From Heterobilharzia americana (lineage: Eukaryota > Platyhelminthes > Trematoda > Strigeidida > Schistosomatidae), in NCBI GenBank assembly GCA_944470555.2, contig OX104127.1:139518786-139582785 (forward strand): a DNA stretch of 64,000 bases. Reading direction: 5' to 3'. The notes below the pieces were generated by a model. That model searched no databases. It saw only the letters and a program-made list of their open reading frames with translations, and had not been told where the DNA came from. Shown here one piece after another: positions 44,351-56,539 of the stretch (position 1 is the first letter of the stretch; every line of letters begins with the position of its first letter). Position numbers and translations under genes: made by a program.

Positions 44351-47326
44351 CTTCTAGTAACCAGTCAATGTAGTTGATCACAGTTTTTGAAATCCCGCTT
44401 CTATCGTAATATGTAGGTGGAAATATCGATTTTCAAAGACCTTCTGTAACTTAATTACTGGTGCCCTTAACGAAATTTTTTTAATTGAACTACTATTTTT
44501 GTCTGATGTATTTCTAGACTTCCGTATTACGTAATTCAACAAGTTATTGTGATACTTTTTCCTAGTCTCCAAAGCTATAATATGTGCAGTAACTCAATTT
44601 AAAAGGCACCCCATGTGCAATGGCACTTTGATGGAAATACGTATTTTCTCAAATTAATTGACTTCTGAATGTGAATATGGTCTCCCTGGTGACCATGTGA
44701 TGTAGGAAAGATTACAGAAAACAAGAAAGGGGTTAGATAATATTTTTATTCGAAATATCAGAATATTCAATACACTTTAATTTTTATCAGATAAGTATCT
44801 GGCCCTCACAACACCGTTTACAGATAAGACTTTGTGTCAACCCCACTAATCCAAAGACTTGAGGATTCCTTCAACTGAGGCAGGAGTTATCTCAAAGAGA
44901 ATCCAGCTGAAGCCTTTTGTATCTCTCAACAATATACGTCGTTTAAAAGCGATATGTTCAAATAGATTTCTCCTTTTACAACAAATTCACTACATTTTTT
45001 TAAAAACTTTTTTGTTATCTAGAAAAAACCATACCGAGAACCAGTACAAGGCCTATTTCTGAGAATGAATACTCTCGGTAAGTAATTGACGAGTATGAAG
45101 CAATACACACATTGACAGGTTTATTAATGAATGAGTTACTTGTGACAGATTCTACTTTAAAAATTAGGTATTTAGACGAGAAAGGTGTTCAAAGATGCAG
45201 AGTTCTAACCCCAAAGTCTTCAAAGTCTACCTGATCAAGTAGAAGGTGGGTTAAAAAGTAACTGTCGGACTCCAACTCATCTTCTATTACGTAACGGTAG
45301 CGAATTCCTATATTTCTTTGATATGTCAGTATGAATAATCGAATCTACATCATATACATTCAAAGGAAAGGTGGGTCGTTTTAGGTTTACAGTAAAGACT
45401 GACTGTGGAACTGTATTTACCCCAGTAATCAACTCTTTAAGTTAAAATGTCTTTTGCTCTATCGAAAAATAATTGGCATGTAAAAACTTTTGAAAATTCC
45501 TTTAGCAGTCTAGCTCATATACTTAAGTCAGTAAGTCTTACTGTGTGTGGCATCTGTGCTTATGTAACTCGGGAGAGATCATAGAACAAATGCAACTAGA
45601 TAAATAAGTTCTATATCTGATTTGTTTTGATATTTGCGTAAAGATCTTATTCATGACTTTGAACGTGCTATTTAACCTCTAAATTAGTATTTCAAAGTTT
45701 CATTAGGTTCATATGTTGTTTTTTAGAATATATACTTATGTAATTCAAGTTGCATAGTCGGTATAATCGATAGTGACTGTTTCTGTTTACTTTATATTAA
45801 CTGAATGTCTCAAATGTAAAAGTTGTGGCGCGAAAAACACTTTTGTGCTAAGAATGCCAAGCAGCTTGTTGAGGTTTTGCCACTTCTGTTTTATTCGTCC
45901 ACATCGATTTCATCAGGAACATATAAACGTCAGATAATCTCAGCCCACTTTCTTTTTGATCGTTGCACAGAATGAAGATGGTGTGGAGTTTTACAACTCA
46001 CACAAACCATTCTAATATGTTTTTCGATTTATTGTATGATTAATTTGTAGGAAGAAATAGAAAAGATCATGCCAAAAAAAGCAGTAATCACAGTGAAACT
46101 AAACTCAATCAATCACAAAATAATTCTTGGTCACAATATATAACATGATATTTGTTAGAAGAAATGTATCAGTTAAATCAACATAATAACCAGTATAAGT
46201 TGATCAGATGACTGTGAATATAGACTAGTTTTTTGAGCGTAAGTGTATGTCTATGCAACAATGGAATGTTATCCAAGGTATCATTTTCTTCTGGCATATA
46301 ACACTGCTACTATGGTATAACTTTGACACAGGAGTATTCTTACTCTGCAAAAATATGAAATACTTTTAAAGGTAGTTTGTATGTGCTCATGTCTCATGTA
46401 CTCATGTCTACTGCTGTATTTGTCTAAACTCATTGGTACACATGAAAAACCTTAATGTTCGGTTGAATGATCTCAGTTATGTGAACAATTGTTTTTACTT
46501 TATAATACAAAGCTTTTATAATCAGGTTTATCCATCTTTTAACAGTAATAGAAAAAACATCAAGAAGAACAAGGAAAAAACCTAATAATTTCAAAAGTTT
46601 TCCAGACACCTTTTCTTACATTGAAAATCAGTACCTTTTTTAGTAGTTAACTCAGACTATGATTGAAAGAAAAGATGACAAATTCAAAGTGGAATTTTTT
46701 TTATTCAAATGTTCCAGATGTTGCCATTCTGTTCATACTGATCAGCAGAACTCATCAGGTTCTTTTTTAAAGTAAATTGGTTCAACTTTTTCTTTACAAA
46801 GTATGAATTCTATTGAATTCGTCTTCAGACTCATCTTTAGCATGTTTCAACGTCTTACAATCTATCCGACGTGACTGCTCATAATAGATGAATAAACTTA
46901 CCATTGAATAGGTTATTATTATAGTCTACATATACGAATTGTCAAATAGTTCACCACTACCACCATCTCATTTTCCCCAGCTAGACAAACGTTTATTGGA
47001 TATTTGTAAATAGATCGAGTCTATTCTGCTTGGTGTGTCTGCGAGCTAATCGGAAAGTTTAATAATTACTAGGTGGTTCATAAAGATATTTGGTTATCCC
47101 TAAGTATACCACCGTTCAAAGAAGTTTTCGCCAAGAAAGGCAAAGAAAGGTTAAACACATTTCATTTGATCTTTGGAATGTTCATTAAGTTACACTCCCG
47201 CTGTCCAAAGTAAGATAAGCGTTTAGTAAATCTTCTTACCACTGACAAGGTTTTGAATTTCGTACAATAAATGAATAAATAAATAAACAATTTCCCAGCA
47301 GAAGTTAAGATGCAATTGTGACACCG
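44351..47326. other. Intronic spacer
   Basis: About 3 kb of AT-rich DNA without recognisable exons or repeats. The open frames at 44378-44572 (minus) and 44859-45062 (plus) have no splice or domain support. Confidence 0.4.
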
Positions 47327-47979
47327 TATACGCACAAACTTGACGATCTACAGGCGAAAACTAACAAGTTGACAGAAGAGGCAGCGAAAACGAGACTTCA
47401 AGCATCAACAACAAGCACCAATTACCATTAACGGGAGGAATCTAAAGGAAGTAGTCTCTTTCACCTACCGAGGCACCATCGTTACAACTCAGCGGCACAG
47501 ATAAGAATGTCAAAACCGGGATCGGAAAGACAGCAAGACAGGCTTCCACTAATCTGAAATCAGTGTAGAGATCTACTGCACTCAACACAAAGAACAACAT
47601 CTGGATTTTCAACACTAATGTCAAGTCAGTGCTGTTATAGGGTTCACAAACTTGAAGCGTCACGAAAAGCGCCTCAACAAGCCACAGACATTGATCAACA
47701 GCTGTCGTCTAAGCTCACTCGATACTGAAGATCAGATGGCCAGAAAAATGAGCAACAAGGAACTCACTCTGTCTGGTAACGAACCAACCAAGAACCTATC
47801 ACTCAACAAATATGCAGAAGGAAGTGGAGATGAATTGGATGTGGCATACAGTGAGAAAGCTGACTGGGGACATCACGCGCTGAGCCAGGTCTTTCAGTGG
47901 AATTCAAAGGGAGGCGTGCTAGTCAAGCCCTATGTTCCACTAGGAACCCAGGGGAAAAATAATAATAATAATATACGCA
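47327..47979 (+). mobile_element. 5'-truncated RTE-like retrotransposon (copy C)
   Basis: It begins in the RT region (CACAAACTTGACGATCTAC) and ends with GTTCCACTAGGAACCC and an AAT triplet tail at about 47959-47971. A likely 8-bp target-site duplication TATACGCA lies at 47327-47334 and 47972-47979. Frame 47652-47987 carries CRLSSLDTEDQMARK and [14 protein letters not shown]. Compared with copy D it lacks roughly 120 bp just before the 3' end. Confidence 0.85.
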
Positions 47980-48714
47980 ACCACTAAATCACTAGTAATG
48001 GGAGTAGCGGTAATTGCTAGGGTTAAATTGAAACAGGAATATGATGATTCTAACTAATTTGTGCTCAGATTTAAAAGATTAAAATAATTTTAGTTTTAAA
48101 CAGATTAAAGAATATATGGTAGGAATAATAGTGGGATTGAAAGGATAAGAAAAGCTTCAGACTAGTTCCTTGAACAGAGACAGTTACATTTACCGGAAAA
48201 TTATCAGTCACACTCCGCTAACTAACTTGAATATGATGAATGGACTTGTGTTCCCTGGAAATATGAACTAGAAGAATGTAAACGAGTTGAATTTTCAAAA
48301 CCACACCTACATTATAGTCAATCACTGTCAATCGTTTAGTTTTCTAATTTAAATACAGACTATGGACAAATAGAAACAGTTCACCTTAAAGTCTCACTAA
48401 AAATGAAACTTATTTGAGTATCGTAGAAGTTTTTGGATTCTTTGTAAAAATTAGAAGTCAACTCAAACAATGCTCATAGGAAAAACATGCAAATAACCCC
48501 AACCGGAGAAAGAGATTACTTTCTGCATTGGTTTCAGATGTAAACTCACTGGTTTTATAAGTCTAAAAGTATTACAAGTCAAGCACTTTCACTATTGGTA
48601 TAAGCGCATAGTCCTTAATGACCCAGTTTATTGGCATTTGATACTCCTCTGTAAATACGTGTACACCCTGTTGGTGATTCAGTTTGGAGGTTTGTAGAGA
48701 TTTATTTATTAAGC
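47980..48714. other. Intronic spacer
   Basis: Nothing recognised. Confidence 0.4.
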
Positions 48715-48715
48715 T

Positions 48716-48932
48716 CAGGTTGGAATTCATCATGGACTGATATCAATTTGAGAAACATTGGAAATCTGTGCGCGCTGGGCAGCTGTTTCGTCCTAGCAGG
48801 AGACTCCTCAAGAGTGCGTATCCATGGCTTCACACTACTGAGGAGTCCCTTACTGGGACGAAACGACTGCCCAGGGCGCACAGGTCCCAATGTTTTTTCA
48901 ACTAATGTCAGTCCATGATGAATACCAATCTG
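48716..48932. repeat. Head-to-head pair of SINE family 3 ribozyme/tail halves
   Basis: 48716-48819 (minus orientation) and 48832-48932 (plus orientation) each contain the ribozyme part and tail but no tRNA-like head. They meet at the 5' ends of their hammerheads. The pair forms a hairpin of about 100 bp with a 12-nt loop. Confidence 0.85.
48832..48890 (+). ncRNA. Hammerhead ribozyme-like motif (SINE family 3)
   Basis: CTGAGGA at 48838-48844 is followed by a perfect 5-bp stem II (GUCCC/GGGAC, 48845-48859) and GAAAC at 48860-48864. The expected GUC cleavage triplet is GCC (48869-48871), and stem I is disturbed. Core and stem II are the best in this family within the window, but the triplet change predicts no cleavage. 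Confidence 0.6.
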
Positions 48933-49304
48933 CTCATGTTTCTTGGGCAAGAAGTTTGAAATACTGAAGAGAAGCAAAATTAATATTGTAATGATTTTTC
49001 TGCTTAAAGGTATATTAGCAGTAAACTATACCTTTTTTCTAATAATTCATGAATTAAGATAATATCGATCACAGTAAATTCATTCTTATAAAAAGGATTA
49101 TAGCAGTGGTTGCGAAAACAGCAAAAAAGAATGATTAACTGTTTTTCTAAAAGATAACGCAATAATTTTATCCAGTGGTATCTTTGTTCATGTAGACGAA
49201 CTGACTACTATTACACAACAAACTATCGATCCTTGGAAGCTTGCTAACGTGCACATATCTGCTTACAGATACGATTCGCAATGCTTGTTATCAAGCTTTA
49301 TAAA

Positions 49305-49650
49305 TGTCTTTGTTAACAGAAATTTATGTCAAGGTTGCACCCATCATGAAATGACATCATTTGGAGAACAAATGAAACCTGCAAGTACTGGACAGCCGTT
49401 CCCCACTCATTTGGGAATCCTCAGGAGTGCGCACCCATGACACTTCAGGTACCTAACCCATGACCTTCAGGTTCCGTGGAGAGCACATTACTATTCAGCC
49501 CTTGGATGAGAATTAGAAGGTCAACACTTGCCTACTCTGTGATATAGCGCAACCTTCATCTAATGCCATTGCTGAGTAATTGTTCCCATATCTGGCTTGA
49601 TTCCCCCCACTTGTCATAACCTCTCACTAGAACTTCAGGAAATCTCCAAG
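49305..49650 (-). repeat. SINE family 3, long form
   Basis: The minus strand has the leader (from about 49645), then the head region with GGAACCTGAAGGTCATGGG. The ribozyme part follows (GCACTCCTGAGGATTCCC, GGAACGGCTGTCCAG), then the tail. The core G-A-A-A is interrupted (GGAAC), so it is inactive. Confidence 0.6.
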
Positions 49651-49689
49651 CATGTTGCGGACGAGCACCACACAAGAACTTCATTTGAG

Positions 49690-49862
49690 GTTCATGAGGA
49701 TTTTATTTCAGGGTTGTTTTAATCATGGATTGACATCAGTTGGAGAACAAATGATAACCTGGAAGCAGCAAACAGTTGTCTCGTCCCAAAGTAGAAGTCC
49801 TCAGAAGTGCGCACTCATAACCCGCCAAGGTCAAAACTTGGACCTTCAAGTTTCACATTTAA
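49690..49862 (-). repeat. SINE family 3, degenerate
   Basis: On the minus strand GCGCACTTCTGAGGACTTC, GGGACGAGACAACTGTTTGC and TGATGTCAATCCATGATTAA are the ribozyme and tail blocks. It is the fourth family 3 unit within 1.2 kb. Confidence 0.6.
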
Positions 49863-50148
49863 CATTTAAGAAGAGTGGGAATCAAAATTATGACCTCATC
49901 GTTTGACGATTTAGAAAGAAAAGTCACTTGTTCCTCTATTTCTTCTCATTAGTTGACTTCATAGCCATCTACATGGAGAACTTTTCATCTCAGTTAAAAT
50001 CTATAGTGGTCAAAATGCATAACATCTGCTCTAAGATACTGATTTTGATGATCTAAGTTTCTATAGGAAAAGCAACTTTTGATATAACATGACTTGTAGT
50101 TCTCCCTTATTTTGAGTAATCATTCAGCTTACTTTGTGTGACAAGACG

Positions 50149-50150
<2 letters not shown>

Positions 50151-50216
<66 letters not shown>
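50151..50216. repeat. (AT)33 microsatellite
   Basis: An uninterrupted 66-bp AT run. Confidence 0.97.
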
Positions 50217-50219
<3 letters not shown>

Positions 50220-50299
50220 TGTCATTAGCATAACCTATTTTACCCCCACACAGTAATAAAAAGAATGAGATTTCCGGAGGAATTGATATCTAAGGACTT

Positions 50300-50900
50300 T
50301 CAAAAAATCCATCAATATCAACACAGGATAAGACATTTCCGCACAGCGGTCTAAGTTGCCTTACCTCATATCAGCACTACAAGTAACAAAGTAGTAAGCT
50401 GAAAGGTGGAGAGAAAAAGCTTCAAAAGAAAGGAAGGAGGAATGAGAAAATACTGAATTCAGTATTGCGATTAAGATAAAGATAATGTGTGGATACATTT
50501 GTGCCAATGACATTGATTCTGAGCTATATCACATACAGTCTCTAGCCACTTGTTTCTATTATCACGTGGATCCCAACCGGCTAGTCTGCATCTCCTAATA
50601 TGGCTCAAACTAACAGTCAAAAATTTCATGTATTGATGCCATGTTTTGATCCGACTGCCTAGAGCCCTTTTACAACCTTAGAGTGATTAAGTCAATATTG
50701 TGCGATGAAGCACAGGACGACTTGGGATGCATAACATATGTCCCAGGTTGACAACCTCCAATGACTTCCTTTCCTCTCCTCCCTAAAACTCTAGACCTGA
50801 CTTCTACGTTACTGGCGGTGATAACACTGCACATGGTCTATGTTACGAAGGTGACGATGGTCAAACACCTAAAGACCTTATTTTTGCCTTAGTGAAAATT
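50300..50900 (-). mobile_element. 3' fragment of RTE-like family 2
   Basis: Collinear with 52560-53180. Shared landmarks are ATCAATATCAACACAGGA, GCGGTCTAAGTTGCC, GGCTCAAACTAACAGTCA and ACGAAGGTGACGATGGTC. The coding frame is destroyed. Confidence 0.75.
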
Positions 50901-52555
50901 AAAAATAGAACATGCTCTGCGTTTTTAGTGGGTATATATCACCTAACTATAACAATAAAAACAATCATACCAATCAATGATCTTAGACGAATGTACAAGT
51001 AAATAAATTAGTCGAAATGGAGAACATCGACAATTTTTTTTCTAAAAAAGAGTAATCCAGTTACTTGATCCACTATCCACAGCTCCTAAATCATATGTAA
51101 AGCAGAAAAAAGTTACGTTATTCTTTCAAAAACAATTGACTAGTCAAAACAAAATTTTTTCTTCCCCCTATATTACAGGAAGTTAGCCTTTTTTAAGGGT
51201 CATAATTAATATGTTAAGAAAAAGTTTCTTTTTCCCCTAGTGAGCATTTTTATGGATGCTATGTCTGAAATGTCTTCATTTTGTTTTCAGATTACCCAAT
51301 ATTTTACGACTAATATGATCAACCATTTTCTCAAGGTTAACAAGTACAATATTGAAATACTTTTAGTATTGAAAGTTATTTGTAGAGGTTTTGACGGACA
51401 AAAATCTCCATGCCAACAGGTTATTTATTGACAGTAGACGAGTGGATATTGTCAGCTTTCTGACTCTTTATAACTTCAGAATACCTCAGCTCATTTTACA
51501 ATGAATGTTCGACTACACTTCAATTTTCATTATATTCACACGACTAAAATATACAAACCCTTGAAAACATTAGCAGTACTTTGCTTTATTTTGTCTTTAC
51601 GACTGAATATTTTTGCAAAGAAATGTTTGTCAGAAAGTTTAAAACTTCTGTTTGTTATAAATTGTAACAGTATTTCCCCTATGAGCGTATGTTTTTACAG
51701 ACTTATTTCCTTTAATGAACTTGAAAACAGAATGAATCTTTTTCGTCTTGGCTCTTTTGAAAAGACAGCATTGAACAACAGATTCGAAAATATAACATTT
51801 ACAGTTCATAATCATGCTTAGAACTTTGAGTTCGGGGCACCATTCGAAAATATGGCAGTTGATTATTTAGAAAATAATCCGAACTGTCACGTGACCTTGA
51901 CCAGGGATCGTAGTATATCAAAGACTGTTGAAGAGATATACTGTCATACTGTTCATCAGCCTAGCAAAATACATTTATCATTCCTTTGAGTAGCACATCC
52001 GTGAGCTGGAAATATTTTGTCGGCTACACCAGTCTTGAGCAGCTGTTTCATATTCACCGGTTTCAGGTTATTTATGAGATAGTGCAACTGCTTATATCTC
52101 AGTTATTTTGAAAATCGAATGTGATGGCTGCGACTGAAATTTCTGAAATATTTCATGATCTACACAAAATTTGTCAGTATAACACTGTGGTCACTATCTT
52201 ATTTATAGGTGTATTTCTCAATAAATCTTTACATCCTTACTGAGTCCCTACGACTCTTATAATCCAATAAAAAATAGATGTATTGAGACTTGGTTTAGTA
52301 ATCAAGTTGTCAGAAGTCGTACCCTGGTTTTCCTTTTTCTTTCTTGATAAAAAAATGTACCAAATAAAAAAAGTGAAACTCTCATTCTTCAGCACCTCTT
52401 CTAATTACATTAGTTTTCAATTGTTGTACAGATTTGTAATGTCGCCTCTTGTAATCCTTATGTAAGAATAAGTGTATGTTTCAGTTAGAAACGCATAAAA
52501 GTGAGTTGGCTTTACTTCAATGAATCATAAAATAAAGTAAATTACTATATAGAAA
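50901..52555. other. Intronic spacer
   Basis: A 106-codon + frame at 51501-51821 is the longest in this stretch. It has no recognised domain or splice-bounded structure and AT-driven codon content, so it is not called. Confidence 0.4.
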
Positions 52556-52559
52556 GTAA

Positions 52560-53585
52560 TCATCATCAGTATCAACATAGGACCAGGCATTACTGCGTAA
52601 CGGTCCGAGTTGCCACAGCTCATCTCATACCAGCCCATGAAGTAAAAAGTCAGTGAAGTGGAAGATGAAGAAACGGAAATTTAGTCAAAAAAAGTGTAAA
52701 GTACAAAAAGAGAGAAAGGAAGAATGAGAAAATGGTGAGATTCGGTATAGCGTCGTTAAGATGAGGATATTGTATGTATACATCTACGCCACTGACATCG
52801 GTTCTCAGGCATGTGATATCCTAGAGTCACCAGCCACTGGTTCCTCTTGTCCTGTGGACCCCAACCACTTAGTCTGCATAGCCCTACATAGCTCAAACTA
52901 ACAGTCAGAGACTTCATACATTGATGCCATGTTTTAGTCTGGCCACCTCGGGCCTTTTTCCAGTCTGAACCTACTTCGGTCAACATTGTGTGATGAGACA
53001 ATCGGTGACTAGGCATGCGTTGTACATGTCCCAACCATCTCAGTCGATTAAGGTTCATAAGCTCGTCAACTGATTTACCTCTACTCCCTAAAACCCTACA
53101 CCTGACGTCTGCGTTACGTGGTGATACTACGGAATACGGCCTGTACTACGAAGGTAACGGTGGTCGAACACCTGAAGCCTTCTCATGTCTTCCACCTTCA
53201 ATGGCCATGTTTCCCAGCCATACAGCAGAACAGATCGGACTGCTGTGCAGTACACGCGATCCTTAGTAGACATTGGGATATCACGGCGGCGCCATAGGTG
53301 GCGTAAGCTGACAAAAGCCAGCTGAGCCTTTTGGTTTCGTGCAGAGATTTCATCGGCCACTGAGCCACCGGTTCAGTGCTGATCCTACTTCCCAGGTAAG
53401 TGAGGTGGTCGACACACTCAATCACTACACTCACTACTATTTGCCGTGGCACCGTTGAAGACCAATCCTGGAGCAACAATTTGCTTTTGGGTGGTGAGAA
53501 ACGCATCCCAAACATTCTCAAATTGCTACTCAAAGTGTTCAGAAGACTCTGTATCTTGTTAGCATCTTCACCTTGTAAATAAACA
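52560..53585 (-). mobile_element. 5'-truncated RTE-like family 2 retrotransposon, best preserved copy
   Basis: The minus strand begins after the catalytic RT box with LSSNLRMFGMRFSPPKSKLL (about 53535-53475), ECVDHLTYLGSRIST and AFVSLRHLWRRRDIPMSTKD. It continues through SVLLYGWETWPLKVEDMRRL, LNRLRWLGHVQRMPSHRL (near 53050) and GWGPQDKRNQWL to QWRRCIHTI near 52770. A 3' untranslated part of about 200 bp follows. At least one frameshift separates the pieces. The catalytic box and endonuclease are absent. The family is related to schistosome RTE elements such as SR2 or Perere-3, but I cannot assign the name. Confidence 0.85.
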
Positions 53586-54850
53586 ATTTGTTGAGTTGAA
53601 AACCGTTAGATCCACTTAGACTGTAACTTAATCAAGAGAAATGAAAATATTTTAGTTTCACTTTTACCTTTTGCAGATCATCTGTGTATTCATTAAAGAC
53701 TGAAAAATATGTTTTTGAATACAATTTATTTTATTTATTTCAAATTTTTGAAATTTTGTAACTTTTCATATCAATAGTTGCTTGATGGCTTAGGTTTATT
53801 TACGTGTATGATAAAAGTATCTTAGCATCTCTAGAAAATAGAAGTAAATTCAGCTGGTTTTAAATTTATCTGTCAGGGGTAAAAGCTTCGAATGAAAATT
53901 GATATTTCTGACAGGGAATTCTTGATTATGTTAGCTAATTGAACAGCGTATGTTAAAAATTCATGTATATTACTTAAGTTTATCGGGGAAGCCTTCCCCA
54001 GCATGATATTTAAATGTGATCACATAACCGTTTTTGATAAATAAATTGTCTTAAAACATTCCAGGGCATTTCAGGTTACTTAAATGAATATACATATATT
54101 TATTGTGTGCAAATCTAACCCGGTAAATGAGCAATTTATTGCATCTTTGTGTTTTCTCACGGAGGTAATACTGGCTAAGAATAATGAAATTTAAGATTTA
54201 TAATTATGAACTGTTGCTAGTATACTCTGTCAACAATTTCCAACCACTCATCAAGCCGAAATCAAACATTCATTTTCTTTTTATCATTTGGTTCTCTTGT
54301 TCGAATCCAGGTTGACTATCAAGCAATAAGGGAAATAACGGATTGTTTATGACTTATTGTATTAAGAGTAACCGGAATTATTCAGTTTGGAAAATATTTC
54401 ATCTGCGTGTTGCTTTGGCGTTCATATATAAAATCAGGCACCCAATTAGTGAACACCTCCACCTCAGTGCCTAATCACTGCACTTGACTTTCCTATAAAT
54501 ATATGTGAGACTCAGATTATTCCTCATTTCTGGTCATCATCACTGTTTCATACCAGTGCTTTGCAATTAGAGCCAGTTTCAAAGAATACATTCTCAAGCA
54601 GTCATCTTCTATTCCATTTAGTTTCGTATGTTTAACATGAGAAAATGAAAACTAGGTTGCACGGCAGCGGTAAAACTTTATCTGTTGATCAAAGATGAGA
54701 AGTAGAGAAGCAAATCAGTTGAGATAAGATCAAGCCAGAAAAAGTCTTATACACAGAACCGCCGATTTAATACCATAGTGGTCACGTGAGCAGCAATGCT
54801 TCAAACCAACTACTGATACAAAATTTCTCTTAACTTAAATTACTTTCAGA
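53586..54850. other. Intronic spacer
   Basis: No gene or repeat recognised. Confidence 0.4.
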
Positions 54851-54852
54851 AT

Positions 54853-55290
54853 GGTAGTCATCATCGGCTGACATCAGTTGGAGAAACATTGGAAACCTGT
54901 GTACACTGGACAGCCGTTCCTTTCTAGTATGGGACTACTCAGCAGTGGATACCCATGACCCCGACAGGAATCGAATCCGGAGCCTTCAGTTCCCACGGCC
55001 AGCAGGTTACCCCTCAACCACTGAGTCGGGGTTCAATGGTCCATAGTTTTCTACTCCCGCCAATTTGCAATATCATGCTACCGTCATCTAACATGAGCCA
55101 TTGGATTTTGAGCCAGTGACTCAATGCTAACGTGCTGGCTGCGGAATCTGAACTTTATGGGTTCAAACACTAGAGGGGTCACAGGTCTGCACTCCTTAGG
55201 AGTCCCCTACTAGAACGAAACAGTTATCCCGTGGTCTCATATTTCCAAGGCTTCTCAAAGTGATGTGGGTCCATGATAAGTACCAACCTG
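54853..55290. repeat. Inverted pair of nearly complete SINE family 3 units
   Basis: 54853-55042 is in minus and 55096-55290 in plus orientation. Each holds the tRNA-like head, a damaged hammerhead and the tail, joined head to head over a 53-bp spacer. The left unit keeps CACTG/CAGTG stem I and the GUC triplet but has CUGAGUA and GGAAC core changes. The right unit keeps GAAAC but has UUAGGA and lacks the triplet. Confidence 0.8.
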
Positions 55291-55735
55291 AAATAAATCC
55301 CTACAAACTTCCAAATCAAATTTTTTAATGCATCCACTTGACTTGGATTAAAACACCCGTTGCTGAACACATTTTTTACCTTCTATGAGGCATGGTACAA
55401 CAATGTCGTGAATATTCCACTGAAATTTACGTAGACTGAGTCAAAACAGTCCACTCTAACAAGTATATGAAAACGAAATCAATCTTTTGTTGAAGTAATT
55501 TATTTTAGTTAACACTGATTAAACGATTAAGTACATTGAAAGCAACTGATTGAAAAACGTTAAGAAAGTACACTCTTTACAACAAGACCAATATAGCTTG
55601 TAAATGCTAAGTAACAAGTAATTCAGATGAATCAATACGCTGAGAATTATTAAAATCCTCTAGGTTATTACTGAAATTTGCTTATACACCATTCATACTG
55701 GCCAGTGACTAATTAATATATCCAATGCAGTCTTA
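55291..55735. other. Intronic spacer
   Basis: Nothing recognised. Confidence 0.35.
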
Positions 55736-55739
55736 TAGG

Positions 55740-55900
55740 AGGTCAGCTGCAGCATAAATAGTTTAGAGGCAATATCTCCGGCTGTAGCACTGGATGACGT
55801 GGGTTTGAAACTCTGAAGAAACATATGCTCTAGGCTGTAGATGTGCACGAAACCTAGGCGCTTTAGGGTTTCCTTTGGATTACCTCCAATTATCTAACAC
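55740..55900 (+). repeat. SINE family 2 with internally deleted ribozyme
   Basis: The head blocks GCACTGGATGACGTGGG and GTTTGAAACTC, then GTAGATGTGCACGAAACC and TAGGCG, and the tail GGTTTCCTTTGGATTACC match family 2. The CUGANGA half of the hammerhead has been deleted, leaving only the GAAACCUAGG half. Confidence 0.6.
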
Positions 55901-56535
55901 CAAGCATATCTCCAAATCCGTAAACCAACTAAACAATCTATTAATTATTAGTAGTTTAGTTGAGCAATGGGATTCGAGGAAGCTATGACTTTCGATGCCG
56001 AGGGATTCTTAGAGTTCACAGCACTAACATCTTATAGTAATGAACCGGATAAAAATACAGAATCATGATTATTAGGTCCTCGTTTGGTAAAATAATTACC
56101 CGGTGTCCATCGCATGACCTGCTAACCATGATTCTGTCGAGTTTTGGTGGTTCATATGGCTAAACACTTCCCACGTGTAACATTCAGATTCACCAGTGTC
56201 TATAGTTTTTCAAACAATCTAATTGGCATGATCTTTAACTTATTAGAATGTCCACAGAAATTTCCTCATAGAAAGGATTCTGGCGTCTGTATTGTTGAAT
56301 TGTTCTGTTACTTTGCTTGTTCCTCCGCATAAAATAACTCGAAACGAATAATTCATATTTTCTGAACCATATGTTATTGATATTCCCGATAGTGCTTCTC
56401 CTTTTCTCACTTACTTGCTCACGATATCTTTTACTTTGTCGGAGATATACCATTTATTTTTGAAACATGTTTAGTGACAATCATCCTGGTCACAGAACAA
56501 TACATTTCTCCTACACTTGATCTTAATGCTTATAC
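55901..56535. other. Intronic spacer
   Basis: No recognised exon or repeat. Confidence 0.35.
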
Positions 56536-56539
56536 AGAT

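Noticed and set aside
51501..51821. 106-codon + strand open frame starting with MNVRLHFNFHY
   Set aside because: No domain, no splice-bounded structure and AT-driven composition; it may be chance. Transcript evidence would be needed.
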